Source: JL08 sp039969355 | GTDB taxonomy: Bacteria; Pseudomonadota; Alphaproteobacteria; Rhodobacterales; Rhodobacteraceae | Direction: 5' to 3' | DNA length: 64,000 nucleotides | NCBI GenBank assembly: GCA_039969355.1 | Contig: JBDVOA010000026.1 | Location: 133,534-197,533, forward strand | Part shown: in pieces, positions 9,010 to 17,091 of the stretch | Layout: each line of letters opens with the position of its first letter | Position numbering within the stretch: position 1 is the stretch's first letter | Notes under the pieces: generated by a model | Databases searched by the model: none | Seen by the model: only the letters and a program-made list of their open reading frames with translations | What the model was told of the DNA's origin: nothing | Position numbers and translations under genes: made by a program

Positions 9010-9054
9010 GCCGGACATCCGGCACCAACAGACCGCCGGGTGGGCGGCAAGGAG
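9010..9054 (+). promoter_or_regulatory. Riboswitch expression platform with RBS
   Basis: Two hairpins follow the aptamer: GCCGG/CCGGC (9010-9014 with 9019-9023) and CCGCC/GGCGG (9033-9037 with 9043-9047). The second ends just before the ribosome binding site AAGGAG (9049-9054), 8 bases from the ATG at 9063. No U-tract follows either stem, so control of translation initiation is more likely than transcription termination. That is inference from layout. Confidence 0.5.
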
Positions 9055-9062
9055 AACGAGAG

Positions 9063-9740
9063 ATGCATATTGAACCGGGCGTTGTCGACGGCGCAAAAAT
9101 GGTTTTTGCCTATGGGACGGCCGCTGCAGCGGCGGGTTATACGCTGAAACTTGCGGTGGATGATCTGAAAACCCATAGTCAGGCGTCATTCGTGGTCCGC
9201 ACTATACTGTCGGCCATCGGCGTGTTCGTCTTTTTTGAAGTCTTGCCGCATTTTCCGGTCGGCGTCTCTGAAGTCCACTTTATTCTGGGCACAACGCTGT
9301 TCCTGTTGCTTGGTGCGGGTCCTGCCGCGATGGGCCTTGCCGCAGGCCTAGCCATTCAGGGTACGTTTTTTGCCCCCACCGATCTTCCAATGTATTTCGT
9401 AAACATTTCCACGCTGTTATTCCCGCTTTTTGCAATGACAGCACTGGCAAAACGAGTCGTGCCTGAAGCAACGGCCTATGTTGATCTGGATTACACACAG
9501 GTCCTGAAAATGTCCGCAGTCTATCAGGGCGGCGTTGTTGCTTGGGTTGCCTTCTGGGCGATCTATGGTCAGGGCGTTGGCGCAGAAAACATGACGTCAA
9601 TTGCCAGCTTTGGTGCCGCCTATATGCTGGTTGTGCTGATGGAACCCATCGCCGATCTGGCCGTGCTTGCTGCCGCTAAAACGCTGCGCGGTGCAAAAAC
9701 CAGTACGATCTTTACCAACCGTCTGCTGAACGCAGCATGA
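9063..9740 (+). CDS. CbiM-like energy-coupling-factor permease (cobalt/cobalamin-linked)
   Basis: A 225-residue integral membrane protein with about six hydrophobic segments. The N-terminus MHIEPGVV keeps the CbiM/NikM pattern in which Met1-His2 near the mature N-terminus help bind Co2+ or Ni2+, and PVGVSEVHFILG near residue 64 corresponds to the CbiM loop histidine motif. No CbiN, CbiO or CbiQ partner is adjacent, so it either works as a solitary permease or shares an ATPase encoded elsewhere. Control by the B12 riboswitch and position before cobF strongly suggest cobalt uptake for cobalamin synthesis; the substrate is inferred, not shown. Confidence 0.8.
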   Translation: MHIEPGVVDGAKMVFAYGTAAAAAGYTLKLAVDDLKTHSQASFVVRTILSAIGVFVFFEVLPHFPVGVSEVHFILGTTLFLLLGAGPAAMGLAAGLAIQGTFFAPTDLPMYFVNISTLLFPLFAMTALAKRVVPEATAYVDLDYTQVLKMSAVYQGGVVAWVAFWAIYGQGVGAENMTSIASFGAAYMLVVLMEPIADLAVLAAAKTLRGAKTSTIFTNRLLNAA

Positions 9741-9779
9741 TACCATTGAGTGCGGCGGTGAACGTCGCACTCATCCCCC

Positions 9780-10523
9780 ATGACGACGCTTTCCCTCATT
9801 GGAATCGGTACTGGCAATCCGGATCACCTGACCGGACAAGCGAAGCGGGCTATTGCTGAAGCTGATCTCATCCTCATTCCGCACAAAGGACGCGACAAGT
9901 CCGATCTTGCCGATCTGCGTCAGTGTATTGTAGCGAAGATACGGCCAACGGACGATGCGACCGCGCTGTTTAGAATGCCGGTGCGCGATCCTGCATTATC
10001 CTACCTTGATGCAGTTGAGGACTGGCACGACGAGATTGCACGCATCTGGGCCGAAAAAATTGAGCAGAATCCAAAGGCAGAGACTGTCGCGTTGCTGGTC
10101 TGGGGCGACCCGTCGCTTTATGACAGCACGTTGCGTATCGCCGCGCGAATACTGCCCATGCCACGGATCGAAGTTGTACCCGGCCTTACATCTTTGCAAA
10201 TTCTGACGGCTGCGCATGCAATCCCTTTGAACACAGTGGGCGGTGCCGTCGTCATCACAACAGGACGCCGCTTGCGCGAAAATGGCTGGCCTGATGGCGC
10301 AGACACCGTTGTGGTAATGCTGGACGGCAATTGTGCGTTCCAGACGTTGAACGCAACGGGAATCGATGTCTGGTGGGGCGCATTTCTTGGTATGCCCGAA
10401 CAAATATTGAAAACCGGTCCTCTAAAACAAACTGGCCCCGATATTATCAAAACGCGTGCGGCTGCCCGTGCCTCGCACGGTTGGATAATGGATATCTACT
10501 TGTTACGGCGAAGGCCTGTTTGA
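9780..10523 (+). CDS. cobF: Precorrin-6A synthase (deacetylating) CobF
   Basis: A 247-residue tetrapyrrole methylase that converts precorrin-5 to precorrin-6A with loss of acetate, found only in the aerobic pathway. It begins SLIGIGTGNPDHLTGQA and has LVWGDPSLYDSTLRIA near residue 107 and VVPGLTSLQILTAAH near residue 131, all CobF-like. It follows the CbiM-like permease by 39 bases, so it probably shares the riboswitch-controlled transcript, separate from the main cob operon. It completes the set of methylases present in the window (A, I, J, M, F, L). Confidence 0.93.
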   Translation: MTTLSLIGIGTGNPDHLTGQAKRAIAEADLILIPHKGRDKSDLADLRQCIVAKIRPTDDATALFRMPVRDPALSYLDAVEDWHDEIARIWAEKIEQNPKAETVALLVWGDPSLYDSTLRIAARILPMPRIEVVPGLTSLQILTAAHAIPLNTVGGAVVITTGRRLRENGWPDGADTVVVMLDGNCAFQTLNATGIDVWWGAFLGMPEQILKTGPLKQTGPDIIKTRAAARASHGWIMDIYLLRRRPV

Positions 10524-10654
10524 CCAAGGTTGGGGGCGCTAAACATATTCTTGACGCTTGGCTTTCGGTTGCTTTGCGCGACGTGAGCCTTGAATTGACC
10601 CGCCAACAATGCACGTTTACAGTCTTTTCAAGCGAAAAGAATAGCAGGTACAGC

Positions 10655-11209
10655 ATGGACAACAATGAGATTGATGCCGCGGATGGTCGCTTCGCCAAAG
10701 GGCTGAAATGGTTGGGAATTGCCCTTATCATAATGGGTTTTCTCGCGATTGTATTTCCGCTCGCTACAACAATTGCCGCCAAGATATTTATCGGCTGGCT
10801 TTTGATCATCTCGGGGGCATTCCAAATGTGGCAATCGTTCTCGGTCCGGGAATGGGGTGGGTTCCTTTGGAACCTGCTGATTGGCCTTTTATATCTGGTT
10901 GTTGGATGTTGGCTGGCCTTTGATCCATTTGCCGGCATTATCGGGCTGACGGTTCTTTTGGCCATCACATTTATTGCACAAGGCGCAATGGAGGCCGCGA
11001 TGGCCAGCAAACTGCGCCCGAACGATGGCTGGGGCTGGATGATGTTTTCGGGTCTGATCGGGATTGCTGTAGGTGTCCTGATCATAGCTGAACTGCCCAG
11101 TACTGCGGCCTGGGCGGTCGGCCTCATGGTTGGGATCAATATGATTACTTCGGGATTTGCATTTCTGACTTTGGGGTCTGCAGCCCAAGCGCTGGGCGGA
11201 GACGACTGA
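10655..11209 (+). CDS. HdeD family (DUF308) membrane protein
   Basis: A 184-residue protein with about six transmembrane helices arranged as repeated hydrophobic pairs (for example LGIALIIMGFLAIVFPLA and LVVGCWLAFDPFAGIIGL), the pattern of HdeD/DUF308 proteins. Escherichia coli HdeD is associated with acid stress; the function here is unknown. I start at the ATG at 10655 since residues upstream are not hydrophobic or conserved-looking and would overlap cobF. The 131-base gap after cobF shows no clear terminator or promoter. Confidence 0.75.
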   Translation: MDNNEIDAADGRFAKGLKWLGIALIIMGFLAIVFPLATTIAAKIFIGWLLIISGAFQMWQSFSVREWGGFLWNLLIGLLYLVVGCWLAFDPFAGIIGLTVLLAITFIAQGAMEAAMASKLRPNDGWGWMMFSGLIGIAVGVLIIAELPSTAAWAVGLMVGINMITSGFAFLTLGSAAQALGGDD

Positions 11210-11240
11210 TACCGACGCCTAACTGAACGGAGAAAACGAT

Positions 11241-11429
11241 ATGAAACTTCCGCTTTGGCAGCGGCTTGGTCTTACGATTGTTGTAATGCTCATCGCCGGG
11301 CAACTGGCCGGTTTTCTCTGGATCAGGATTCTGGGATTTCCGTTGCCGAGTTTTGTGGCGGGGGCCGTCGGCGGATTGGCGGCATTGCCATTTTGGGAGT
11401 TTATCAAAAGGGTCCGCCCCAAAACTTAA
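11241..11429 (+). CDS. Small two-helix membrane protein, unknown function
   Basis: A 62-residue protein with a good ribosome binding site (GGAG about 8 bases upstream) and two predicted membrane helices (LTIVVMLIAGQLAGFLWI and FVAGAVGGLAALPFWEFI), ending in a basic tail RVRPKT. It follows the HdeD-like gene on the same strand by 31 bases and is followed by a hairpin. I do not recognise a family. Confidence 0.55.
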   Translation: MKLPLWQRLGLTIVVMLIAGQLAGFLWIRILGFPLPSFVAGAVGGLAALPFWEFIKRVRPKT

Positions 11430-11431
11430 TT

Positions 11432-11452
11432 CAGGATCAGACTCTGGCCCTG
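11432..11452. terminator. Bidirectional hairpin between convergent genes
   Basis: CAGGATCAG pairs with CTGGCCCTG across a 3-base loop (nine pairs counting one mismatch and one G-T). It exactly fills the gap between the small membrane protein and the convergent Lrp-domain gene. There is no long T-run on either side, so termination strength is uncertain. Confidence 0.4.
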
Positions 11453-11692
11453 TTAGAATGCCTTAAATGTTAGCGTAGTCAGAGACCGCTCGATACCCTT
11501 GATGTCCAGTAGGTTATCATTGACGTATTTTCCGACATCTAAGTCCTTGGGAATATAAAGCTTCATTAGCAAATCGAAATCGCCGCTGGTCGAATAAAGT
11601 TCCGAATGGATTTCTCTCAGAACGATCTCTTCGGCGACGCGATAGGTTTTTCCTGGGGTGCAGCGAATCTGGATGAAGACGCAGGTTGTCAT
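11453..11692 (-). CDS. Stand-alone Lrp/AsnC ligand-binding (RAM) domain protein
   Basis: A 79-residue protein matching the C-terminal alpha-beta RAM domain of Lrp/AsnC regulators (TCVFIQIRCTPGKTYRV at the start, TSGDFDLLMKLYIP in the middle, IKGIERSLTTLTF at the end). No helix-turn-helix is present, so it cannot bind DNA alone; such proteins form oligomers and may sense amino acids or modulate full-length Lrp proteins. It is divergent from hisB, with about 127 bases between the starts, which could suggest a link to amino-acid status. Confidence 0.8.
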   Translation of the reverse strand: MTTCVFIQIRCTPGKTYRVAEEIVLREIHSELYSTSGDFDLLMKLYIPKDLDVGKYVNDNLLDIKGIERSLTTLTFKAF

Positions 11693-11763
11693 TGAAATGC
11701 TCCATTAAACTTACCCCAAGCTGACATATAGGACACGGGGTCTGCAATCCCTCAAAGCGCCGC

Positions 11764-11792
11764 TTGGCGCGGCGACATGAGGCGCCTATAAG
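11764..11792 (+). promoter_or_regulatory. Candidate promoter of the his operon
   Basis: TTGGCG at 11764-11769 and TATAAG at 11787-11792 are 17 bases apart, and the hisB ATG is at 11820. The -10 hexamer is close to consensus. No leader peptide rich in histidine codons and no attenuator is visible in the short leader. Confidence 0.5.
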
Positions 11793-11819
11793 ATCGGCGA
11801 AACGATCAGGAAACGACAA

Positions 11820-12407
11820 ATGCGCACTGCCAAAATCACAAGGGCGACGACCGAAACCAATATTTCCGTCGAAGTCAACCTCGACGGAACGGGCGCCTAT
11901 GCGAATGCGACTGGGATCGGTTTTTTTGATCACATGCTGGACCAGCTTGCGCGCCACTCCTTGATTGACATGAAAATTTCAGCGGCCGGTGATCTGCACA
12001 TCGATGACCACCACACGGTTGAGGACACCGGGATCGCCTTGGGGCAAGCGCTGGCTCAGGCGGTGGGCGACAAGAAAGGCATTCGTCGCTACGGATCCTG
12101 CCTGTTGCCGATGGATGATGCGCAGGTGCGTTGCGCATTGGATCTGTCGGCGAGGCCCTACCTGATCTGGAATGCCGATCTGCCGACTGCCAAGATAGGA
12201 ACCTTTGACACAGAATTGGTGCGCGAGTTCTTTCAGGCGTTCAGTACCCACGGTGGGATCACGCTGCACATAGATGCGCTGCACGGCATCAACAGCCATC
12301 ACATTGCTGAGGCCACGTTCAAATCCGTCGCGCGCGCGTTGCGAGAGGCGGTAGAGCCGGACCCGCGCAGTGCTGGCGTGCTACCTTCGACCAAGGGCGC
12401 GCTTTAG
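11820..12407 (+). CDS. hisB: Imidazoleglycerol-phosphate dehydratase HisB
   Basis: A 195-residue monofunctional IGP dehydratase (sixth step of histidine synthesis). The manganese-binding histidine motifs are FFDHML near residue 35, DDHHTVED near residue 62 and INSHHIAEA near residue 159; the C-terminus STKGAL is typical. It lacks the histidinol-phosphatase domain found in enterobacterial HisB. First gene of the cluster, 4 bases before hisH. Confidence 0.96.
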   Translation: MRTAKITRATTETNISVEVNLDGTGAYANATGIGFFDHMLDQLARHSLIDMKISAAGDLHIDDHHTVEDTGIALGQALAQAVGDKKGIRRYGSCLLPMDDAQVRCALDLSARPYLIWNADLPTAKIGTFDTELVREFFQAFSTHGGITLHIDALHGINSHHIAEATFKSVARALREAVEPDPRSAGVLPSTKGAL

Positions 12408-12411
12408 AGCA

Positions 12412-13050
12412 ATGCTGACGGCAATTATCGACTACGAAAGCGGCAACTTGCATTCCGCTGAAAAGGCGTTTCAGCGCATGGCGGTTGAAACCAATGCAGG
12501 TAAGGTGGTCGTTACCGGTGACGCCGACGTTGTGGCGCGCGCTGATCGTATTGTGCTGCCAGGCGATGGCGCATTTCCGGCCTGCCAAGCCTCTTTGACC
12601 GGTCATAGCGGGCTATTTGACGCCTTGAGAGAGGCCGTCGAGGTCAAGGGTCGACCGTTTTTGGGAATCTGCGTCGGCATGCAGCTTATGGCGTCTTGGG
12701 GTCGCGAATATGCCGACACCAAGGGGTTGGGCTGGGTCGAGGGAGAGGTCGTACGGATTGTACCGTCTGATCCTGCACTAAAGGTGCCGCACATGGGTTG
12801 GAACGATTTGGTCGTCGAATCTGATCACGCGATATTTGACGGAATTGAAACTGGCGACCATGTATATTTTGTGCATTCATATCAAATGGATGTGAGATAT
12901 ATTTCAAGTCGTTTGGCACATGTAGACTACGGTGGAGATGTCACAGCCGTTGTTGGCGCTGGCACCATGCTTGGAATGCAGTTTCACCCGGAGAAAAGCC
13001 AAAGTACCGGGCTTCGGCTCATCGCAAATTTTCTGAACTGGGCACCCTGA
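12412..13050 (+). CDS. hisH: Imidazole glycerol phosphate synthase glutaminase subunit HisH
   Basis: A 212-residue class I glutamine amidotransferase supplying ammonia to HisF. The catalytic triad is visible: Cys87 in FLGICVGMQL, His192 and Glu194 in MQFHPEKSQ. IDYESGNLHS at the start and LPGDGAFPAC are family hallmarks. The ATG at 12412 is preferred to one at 12370, which lies inside hisB. The stop overlaps the hisA start by one base (TGATG). Confidence 0.96.
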   Translation: MLTAIIDYESGNLHSAEKAFQRMAVETNAGKVVVTGDADVVARADRIVLPGDGAFPACQASLTGHSGLFDALREAVEVKGRPFLGICVGMQLMASWGREYADTKGLGWVEGEVVRIVPSDPALKVPHMGWNDLVVESDHAIFDGIETGDHVYFVHSYQMDVRYISSRLAHVDYGGDVTAVVGAGTMLGMQFHPEKSQSTGLRLIANFLNWAP

Positions 13051-13772
13051 TGATCCTCTACCCTGCCATCGATCTCAAAGACGGTCAGGCCGTGCGGCTT
13101 GTGCATGGCGATATGGATCGATCGACGGTATTTAACGACAACCCGGCGGCGCAAGCGATGGAGTTTGTTGAGGCAGGCTGTGCGTGGTTGCATCTGGTGG
13201 ACCTCAATGGCGCATTTGAAGGTGAACCTGTCAACGCGGTGCCAGTCGAGGCGATCCTGTCAAAGACCAAAGTGCCAGCGCAATTGGGCGGCGGCATCCG
13301 AGATATGGCAACGATTGAGCGGTGGTTGGAAAAGGGATTGGCACGTGTCATTCTGGGTACTGTAGCCGTCGAAAATCCTGATCTGGTGCGTCAAGCCGCT
13401 CGCGCCTTTCCGGGGCAGGTCGCCGTGGGCATCGATGCACGCAATGGTCGCGTGGCGACCAAAGGCTGGGCCACGGAAACCGACGTGATGGTCACCGATC
13501 TGGCGCGTTCTTTTGAGGACGCAGGTGTCGCTGCGATCATTTACACGGACATCATGCGGGATGGTGCGATGAAGGGGCCCAATATCGATGCTACTGCGGC
13601 GCTGGCGCATGCTGTTTCGATCCCAGTGATTGCATCAGGGGGCGTGTCGTCGCTGGAGGATCTGATCTCCCTGCGCGATTGTGGCGCAGAATTGAACGGT
13701 GCAATCTCGGGGCGCGCGCTTTATGATGGGGCGATCGATCTGGCCGCGGCATTGGCGGCCCTTAAGGACTGA
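13050..13772 (+). CDS. hisA: Phosphoribosylformimino-AICAR-P isomerase HisA
   Basis: A 240-residue TIM-barrel isomerase. LYPAIDLKDGQAVRL holds the first catalytic Asp, VAVGIDARNGRVATKGW and YTDIMRDGAMKGPN the second half, and IASGGVSSLEDL one phosphate-binding loop. It makes the substrate for HisH-HisF. It is followed after 6 bases by a small gene that is not a his gene. Confidence 0.96.
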   Translation: MILYPAIDLKDGQAVRLVHGDMDRSTVFNDNPAAQAMEFVEAGCAWLHLVDLNGAFEGEPVNAVPVEAILSKTKVPAQLGGGIRDMATIERWLEKGLARVILGTVAVENPDLVRQAARAFPGQVAVGIDARNGRVATKGWATETDVMVTDLARSFEDAGVAAIIYTDIMRDGAMKGPNIDATAALAHAVSIPVIASGGVSSLEDLISLRDCGAELNGAISGRALYDGAIDLAAALAALKD

Positions 13773-13778
13773 AATGTC

Positions 13779-14258
13779 ATGGGATCAAACAGAGTTACTG
13801 AAACAAAGCTCCCCCGTCAGAGCAGGTTGAATGAACGTGTCGGCCCTAGGGATTTCCTGGATTGTTATGTCGTTGATGCAGAAATGCCGCCTCGAAAAGC
13901 GGCTGAGTTGATTTCGGATTTTCCCAGATGGGTGAAGTTTCTGATGACACTACGTCGACTGTTAACTACGCCATTTGGTCTGTCCAACGATGGACCACCA
14001 TCAAAGGACAAAGTCGGTATTTTTCCCGTCGAATTTGAAACACCGGATGAACTGATTGCAGGATTCAATGACCGGCATCTGGATTTTCGCGTGTCGGTAA
14101 TGTCGCGAGAGGGGCGGATATATCTGGCGACTTGGGTGCACCCGCACAATTTTGGCGGCCGATTGTACCTTACGACGATCATGCCTTTTCACATCATGAT
14201 ATCCCGAAATGCCCTAAGGCGGGTCGCGCAGGACCCTCAAAAGGAAGTCTTCGCGTGA
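13779..14258 (+). CDS. DUF2867-like protein inserted in the his cluster
   Basis: A 159-residue protein starting MGSNRVTETKLP. The central part (YVVDAEMPPRKAAELISDFPRW and FRVSVMSREGRIYLATWVHPHN) resembles DUF2867 proteins, a START/polyketide-cyclase-like fold of unknown role. It has no signal peptide and no membrane helix. It lies 6 bases after hisA and 28 bases before hisF on the same strand, so it is cotranscribed with the histidine genes; a direct role in histidine synthesis is not implied by the sequence. Confidence 0.65.
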   Translation: MGSNRVTETKLPRQSRLNERVGPRDFLDCYVVDAEMPPRKAAELISDFPRWVKFLMTLRRLLTTPFGLSNDGPPSKDKVGIFPVEFETPDELIAGFNDRHLDFRVSVMSREGRIYLATWVHPHNFGGRLYLTTIMPFHIMISRNALRRVAQDPQKEVFA

Positions 14259-14286
14259 CCCACAACCATTGCCGAAAGCACGTCGT

Positions 14287-15048
14287 ATGCTGAAGACTCG
14301 CATCATCCCCTGTCTGGACGTTGCGGAAGGCCGCGTTGTCAAAGGGGTGAATTTCGTTGATTTGGTCGATGCGGGTGATCCGGTTGAAAGCGCCAAGGCC
14401 TATGATGCCGCTGGTGCGGATGAGCTTTGCTTTCTTGATATCAAGGCCACCCATGAAAACCGGGGCACCATGTTTGACGTAGTGCGCCGCACTGCAGAGC
14501 AGTGTTATATCCCCCTGACTGTCGGCGGCGGCGTACGCAGTCGCGAGGACGTGCGCGATCTGTTGCTAGCCGGTGCTGATAAAGTCTCGTTCAATTCTGC
14601 CGCTGTGGCGCGACCCGAGGTCGTGACCGAGGCCGCCGACCAGTTTGGCAGCCAATGTATCGTTGTTGCCATCGACGCAAAAACGGTACAGGCGGGCAAG
14701 TGGGAGATATTTACCCATGGCGGCCGCCGGTCGACCGGTATTGATGCAATTGAATTTGCCCAGATAGTCACGGAGAAAGGGGCGGGCGAGATCCTGCTGA
14801 CGTCTATGGATCGGGACGGCACGCGGGCAGGGTTCAACCTGCCTTTGACCCGCGCCATTTCGGACGCTGTCGATGTGCCCGTCATTGCAAGCGGTGGAGT
14901 AGGAACACTAGACCATCTGGTCGAAGGCGTGACCAAAGGCGGTGCCAGCGCGGTGCTTGCAGCGTCGATCTTTCACTTTGGCGACTTTACCATCGCACAA
15001 GCAAAGACCCATATGGCTGCTGCCGGAATCCCCATGAGGCTGACATGA
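14287..15048 (+). CDS. hisF: Imidazole glycerol phosphate synthase cyclase subunit HisF
   Basis: A 253-residue TIM barrel. The catalytic Asp residues lie in IIPCLDVAEGRVVKGVNF near the N-terminus and in LLTSMDRDGTRAGFN; LTVGGGVRSRED and IASGGVGTLDHL are phosphate-binding loops. The ATG at 14287 gives the standard length; a TTG six codons earlier is less likely. The stop overlaps the hisE ATG by 4 bases. Confidence 0.96.
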   Translation: MLKTRIIPCLDVAEGRVVKGVNFVDLVDAGDPVESAKAYDAAGADELCFLDIKATHENRGTMFDVVRRTAEQCYIPLTVGGGVRSREDVRDLLLAGADKVSFNSAAVARPEVVTEAADQFGSQCIVVAIDAKTVQAGKWEIFTHGGRRSTGIDAIEFAQIVTEKGAGEILLTSMDRDGTRAGFNLPLTRAISDAVDVPVIASGGVGTLDHLVEGVTKGGASAVLAASIFHFGDFTIAQAKTHMAAAGIPMRLT

Positions 15049-15356
15049 TCCTAGAAGAATTATTTGCCACGATCGAATCTCGGAAAGCTGCTGATGCTGA
15101 CAGCAGCTGGACCGCAAAGTTACTGGCGCAAGGCCCGGAAAAATGCGCCGAAAAATTCGGGGAAGAAGCTGTCGAAGCAATTATTGAGGCTGTCAAAGGG
15201 GACCGATCTGCGCTGACGGCAGAGGCCGCCGACGTTCTCTATCACCTTCTGGTCATGTTGGCCGCCCGCGACGTTGCGCTGGAGGATGTGCTGGCCGAAC
15301 TAACACGACGCCAGGGTCGAAGTGGAATTGCCGAAAAGGCCAGCCGTTCAGGCTAG
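15045..15356 (+). CDS. hisE: Phosphoribosyl-ATP pyrophosphatase HisE
   Basis: A 103-residue all-alpha MazG-like hydrolase that removes pyrophosphate from PR-ATP (second histidine step). Conserved acidic motifs are KFGEEAVEAIIEA and EAADVLYHLLVML. It is separate from HisI, as usual in alphaproteobacteria. Last gene of the cluster; hisG, hisD, hisC and hisI are not in the window. Confidence 0.95.
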   Translation: MILEELFATIESRKAADADSSWTAKLLAQGPEKCAEKFGEEAVEAIIEAVKGDRSALTAEAADVLYHLLVMLAARDVALEDVLAELTRRQGRSGIAEKASRSG

Positions 15357-15380
15357 GGGGCGTCGTTTTGCGCCTCTGTT

Positions 15381-15851
15381 TCAGAGCCTTGATGAGATGA
15401 CTCCGGTATTGATGCCGGCCATGCGCAATTCGCCGAACAGGCGCTGATATTCCATCTTGGGGCAAAGATTCTGTATCACGGTAACGCCACGCGCCTCGGC
15501 CTTTGCGGCAGCATCGGCATGCATGACCCCAATTTGCATCCAGATGGTTGCGATATCGGGGAATACATTCAATGCCTCGTCCACGATGGCGGGTACGGCC
15601 TCCGAGCGGCGAAAGATGTCGACCATGTCGACGGGCCCGTCGATGTCAGATAGGGACTCAACAACCCGTTGGCCAAACAAATCGTCACCGGCGTGCCCGG
15701 GATTAACTGGAAAAATCTCAAACCCTTTCAGCCACAAATACCGCGCTACGAAATAGCTCGGCCGAATAGGGTTCAGAGACACGCCAACCATTGCGACGCG
15801 GTTGGTACGTCGCAAAACCGCCTTCAGGAAATCATGTTGGTAGTAAGTCAT
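15381..15851 (-). CDS. CoA-binding domain protein (YccU-like)
   Basis: A 156-residue Rossmann-fold protein of the CoA_binding_2 family, related to the N-terminal domain of succinyl-CoA synthetase alpha. VAMVGVSLNPIRPSY near residue 19 is the nucleotide-binding turn, followed by FEIFPVNP, DIFRRSEAVP and IWMQIGV, the order seen across the family. Cellular role is unknown; members bind CoA or similar nucleotides. It is convergent with hisE and lies downstream of the terminator that follows rlmB, so it is probably transcribed separately. Confidence 0.85.
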   Translation of the reverse strand: MTYYQHDFLKAVLRRTNRVAMVGVSLNPIRPSYFVARYLWLKGFEIFPVNPGHAGDDLFGQRVVESLSDIDGPVDMVDIFRRSEAVPAIVDEALNVFPDIATIWMQIGVMHADAAAKAEARGVTVIQNLCPKMEYQRLFGELRMAGINTGVISSRL

Positions 15852-15879
15852 GCCTCTCCCTACATCGCGTCGTGCAGAT

Positions 15880-15913
15880 AAAAAAGCGCCCGATGTCCAA
15901 AAGACCCGGGCGC
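15880..15913 (-). terminator. Intrinsic terminator downstream of rlmB
   Basis: On the minus strand GCGCCCG (15913-15907) pairs with CGGGCGC (15892-15886), with a smaller GTC/GAC pairing inside the loop, followed directly by a run of six Ts (15885-15880). It sits between rlmB and the downstream CoA-binding gene. Confidence 0.8.
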
Positions 15914-16043
15914 CAGTAGCGGAACGAGGGACAGTGAAGGTGCAACCGGGGTTCCGAACCGGTTACGTAACTAACAAATTAGGGGCTCAAGAGCCTGTTT
16001 AAAGATCTGGTGACGAAGATGTGACCACTTGCCGCGCCTATGA

Positions 16044-16835
16044 TCAGGCTCGTTTCAATGTTGCATATAGGGCAACAGCCGCTGCATTTGACACGTTGAG
16101 CGATCCAAACCCACGTGCTGCATCAATCTTGACCAATGCATCGCAGGTCTCTTTTGTCTTTTGGCGCAATCCTGGACCCTCGGCTCCTAACACCAGCGCA
16201 ATGGCCCTGTCCGTCTTGCCATTTGTGGCCTGTTCAATGGTCTGATCTGCCAAACCGTCCAGCCCCAGGACTAAATATCCCATTTGCTGCAACTCAATGA
16301 TCGTATCAGAAAGGTTCCGCATACGCAGATAGGGCTGACGTTCCAGCGCCCCGCTCGCAGTTTTGGCCAGAGCACCGGTTTCAGGTGCTGAGTGATGTCG
16401 GGTTCCAATTACAGCAGATGCCCCAAACACCTCTGCGGATCTTAGTATCGCACCAACATTATGCGGATCAGTTACGCGATCCAGCAGGATGACTCGCGGA
16501 ACTTCGGCGCCGATGCACACCTCCGACAGGCTTCCCCAGTGCAAGGGCTTGACCTCAAGAGCGGCCCCCTGATGGACCGATCCGGGATCCAGGGGGGCTG
16601 AAAATCGCCGGGGTTCAACGACTTCCGGCGTCATTCCAGACATTTCCACGGCTGCCGCGAGCTTTGTCCGCGCATTCGGTGTCAGTATCAGTCGCAGTTT
16701 CTGTCGCGCCGGGTTTTCCAGTGCATCGCGTACAGCATGCAAGCCAAACAGCCATACTGTCTCAGCGCCAGTGGCTTTTTTTGCCTGTTCTTTTTCGACA
16801 ACCCACTTGGGTTTCTTCATTGTTTCAAGCCCCAT
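16044..16835 (-). CDS. rlmB: 23S rRNA (guanosine-2'-O-) methyltransferase RlmB (TrmH/SpoU family)
   Basis: A 263-residue SPOUT methyltransferase. An N-terminal substrate-binding domain (VWLFGLHAVRDALENPARQ) precedes the knotted SpoU domain with its three motifs: DPHNVGAILRSAEVFGA, LVLGAEGPGL and SLNVSNAAAVALY. These fit RlmB, which 2'-O-methylates G2251 of 23S rRNA. A basic lysine-rich N-terminus (MKKPKWVVEKEQAKK) is typical of the alphaproteobacterial form. Other SpoU members with different RNA targets are possible. Confidence 0.88.
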   Translation of the reverse strand: MGLETMKKPKWVVEKEQAKKATGAETVWLFGLHAVRDALENPARQKLRLILTPNARTKLAAAVEMSGMTPEVVEPRRFSAPLDPGSVHQGAALEVKPLHWGSLSEVCIGAEVPRVILLDRVTDPHNVGAILRSAEVFGASAVIGTRHHSAPETGALAKTASGALERQPYLRMRNLSDTIIELQQMGYLVLGLDGLADQTIEQATNGKTDRAIALVLGAEGPGLRQKTKETCDALVKIDAARGFGSLNVSNAAAVALYATLKRA

Positions 16836-16881
16836 GTTACGGTCCGTACCATTGCGCCCGCGCCACTTTGGATATTTGCGG

Positions 16882-16910
16882 TTGACGCCCTAATTGTGCG
16901 CTAGTAATCA
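16882..16910 (+). promoter_or_regulatory. Promoter of tRNA-Tyr
   Basis: TTGACG (16882-16887) and TAATCA (16905-16910) are spaced 17 bases, giving a start of transcription near 16917, about 30 bases before the mature tRNA. The only downstream gene on this strand is the tRNA. Confidence 0.6.
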
Positions 16911-16946
16911 CGCCTTCACGTCCGGCGCAATCATTGCCCGGTCCGT

Positions 16947-17030
16947 GGGCGACAGGCCGCAAGGTGTGGCAGGGGACTGTAACTCCCTCGCGGAGACGCA
17001 CGCCTGGTTCGATTCCAGGGTCGCCCACCA
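16947..17030 (+). tRNA. tRNA-Tyr (anticodon GTA)
   Basis: Acceptor stem GGGCGAC (16947-16953) pairs with GTCGCCC (17020-17026), with discriminator A17027 and an encoded CCA (17028-17030). The anticodon arm GGGGACTGTAACTCCC carries GTA. A long variable arm (class II) follows, then the T arm CCTGG-TTCGATT-CCAGG. All features fit a bacterial tyrosine tRNA. An integrase remnant lies just downstream, as expected for a tRNA used as an attachment site. Confidence 0.97.
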
Positions 17031-17091
17031 TATACTTCATCCCATTAAAAAATATGTGCTTTTGCCTTAATATGGGCGCAATTGGTGCCCG

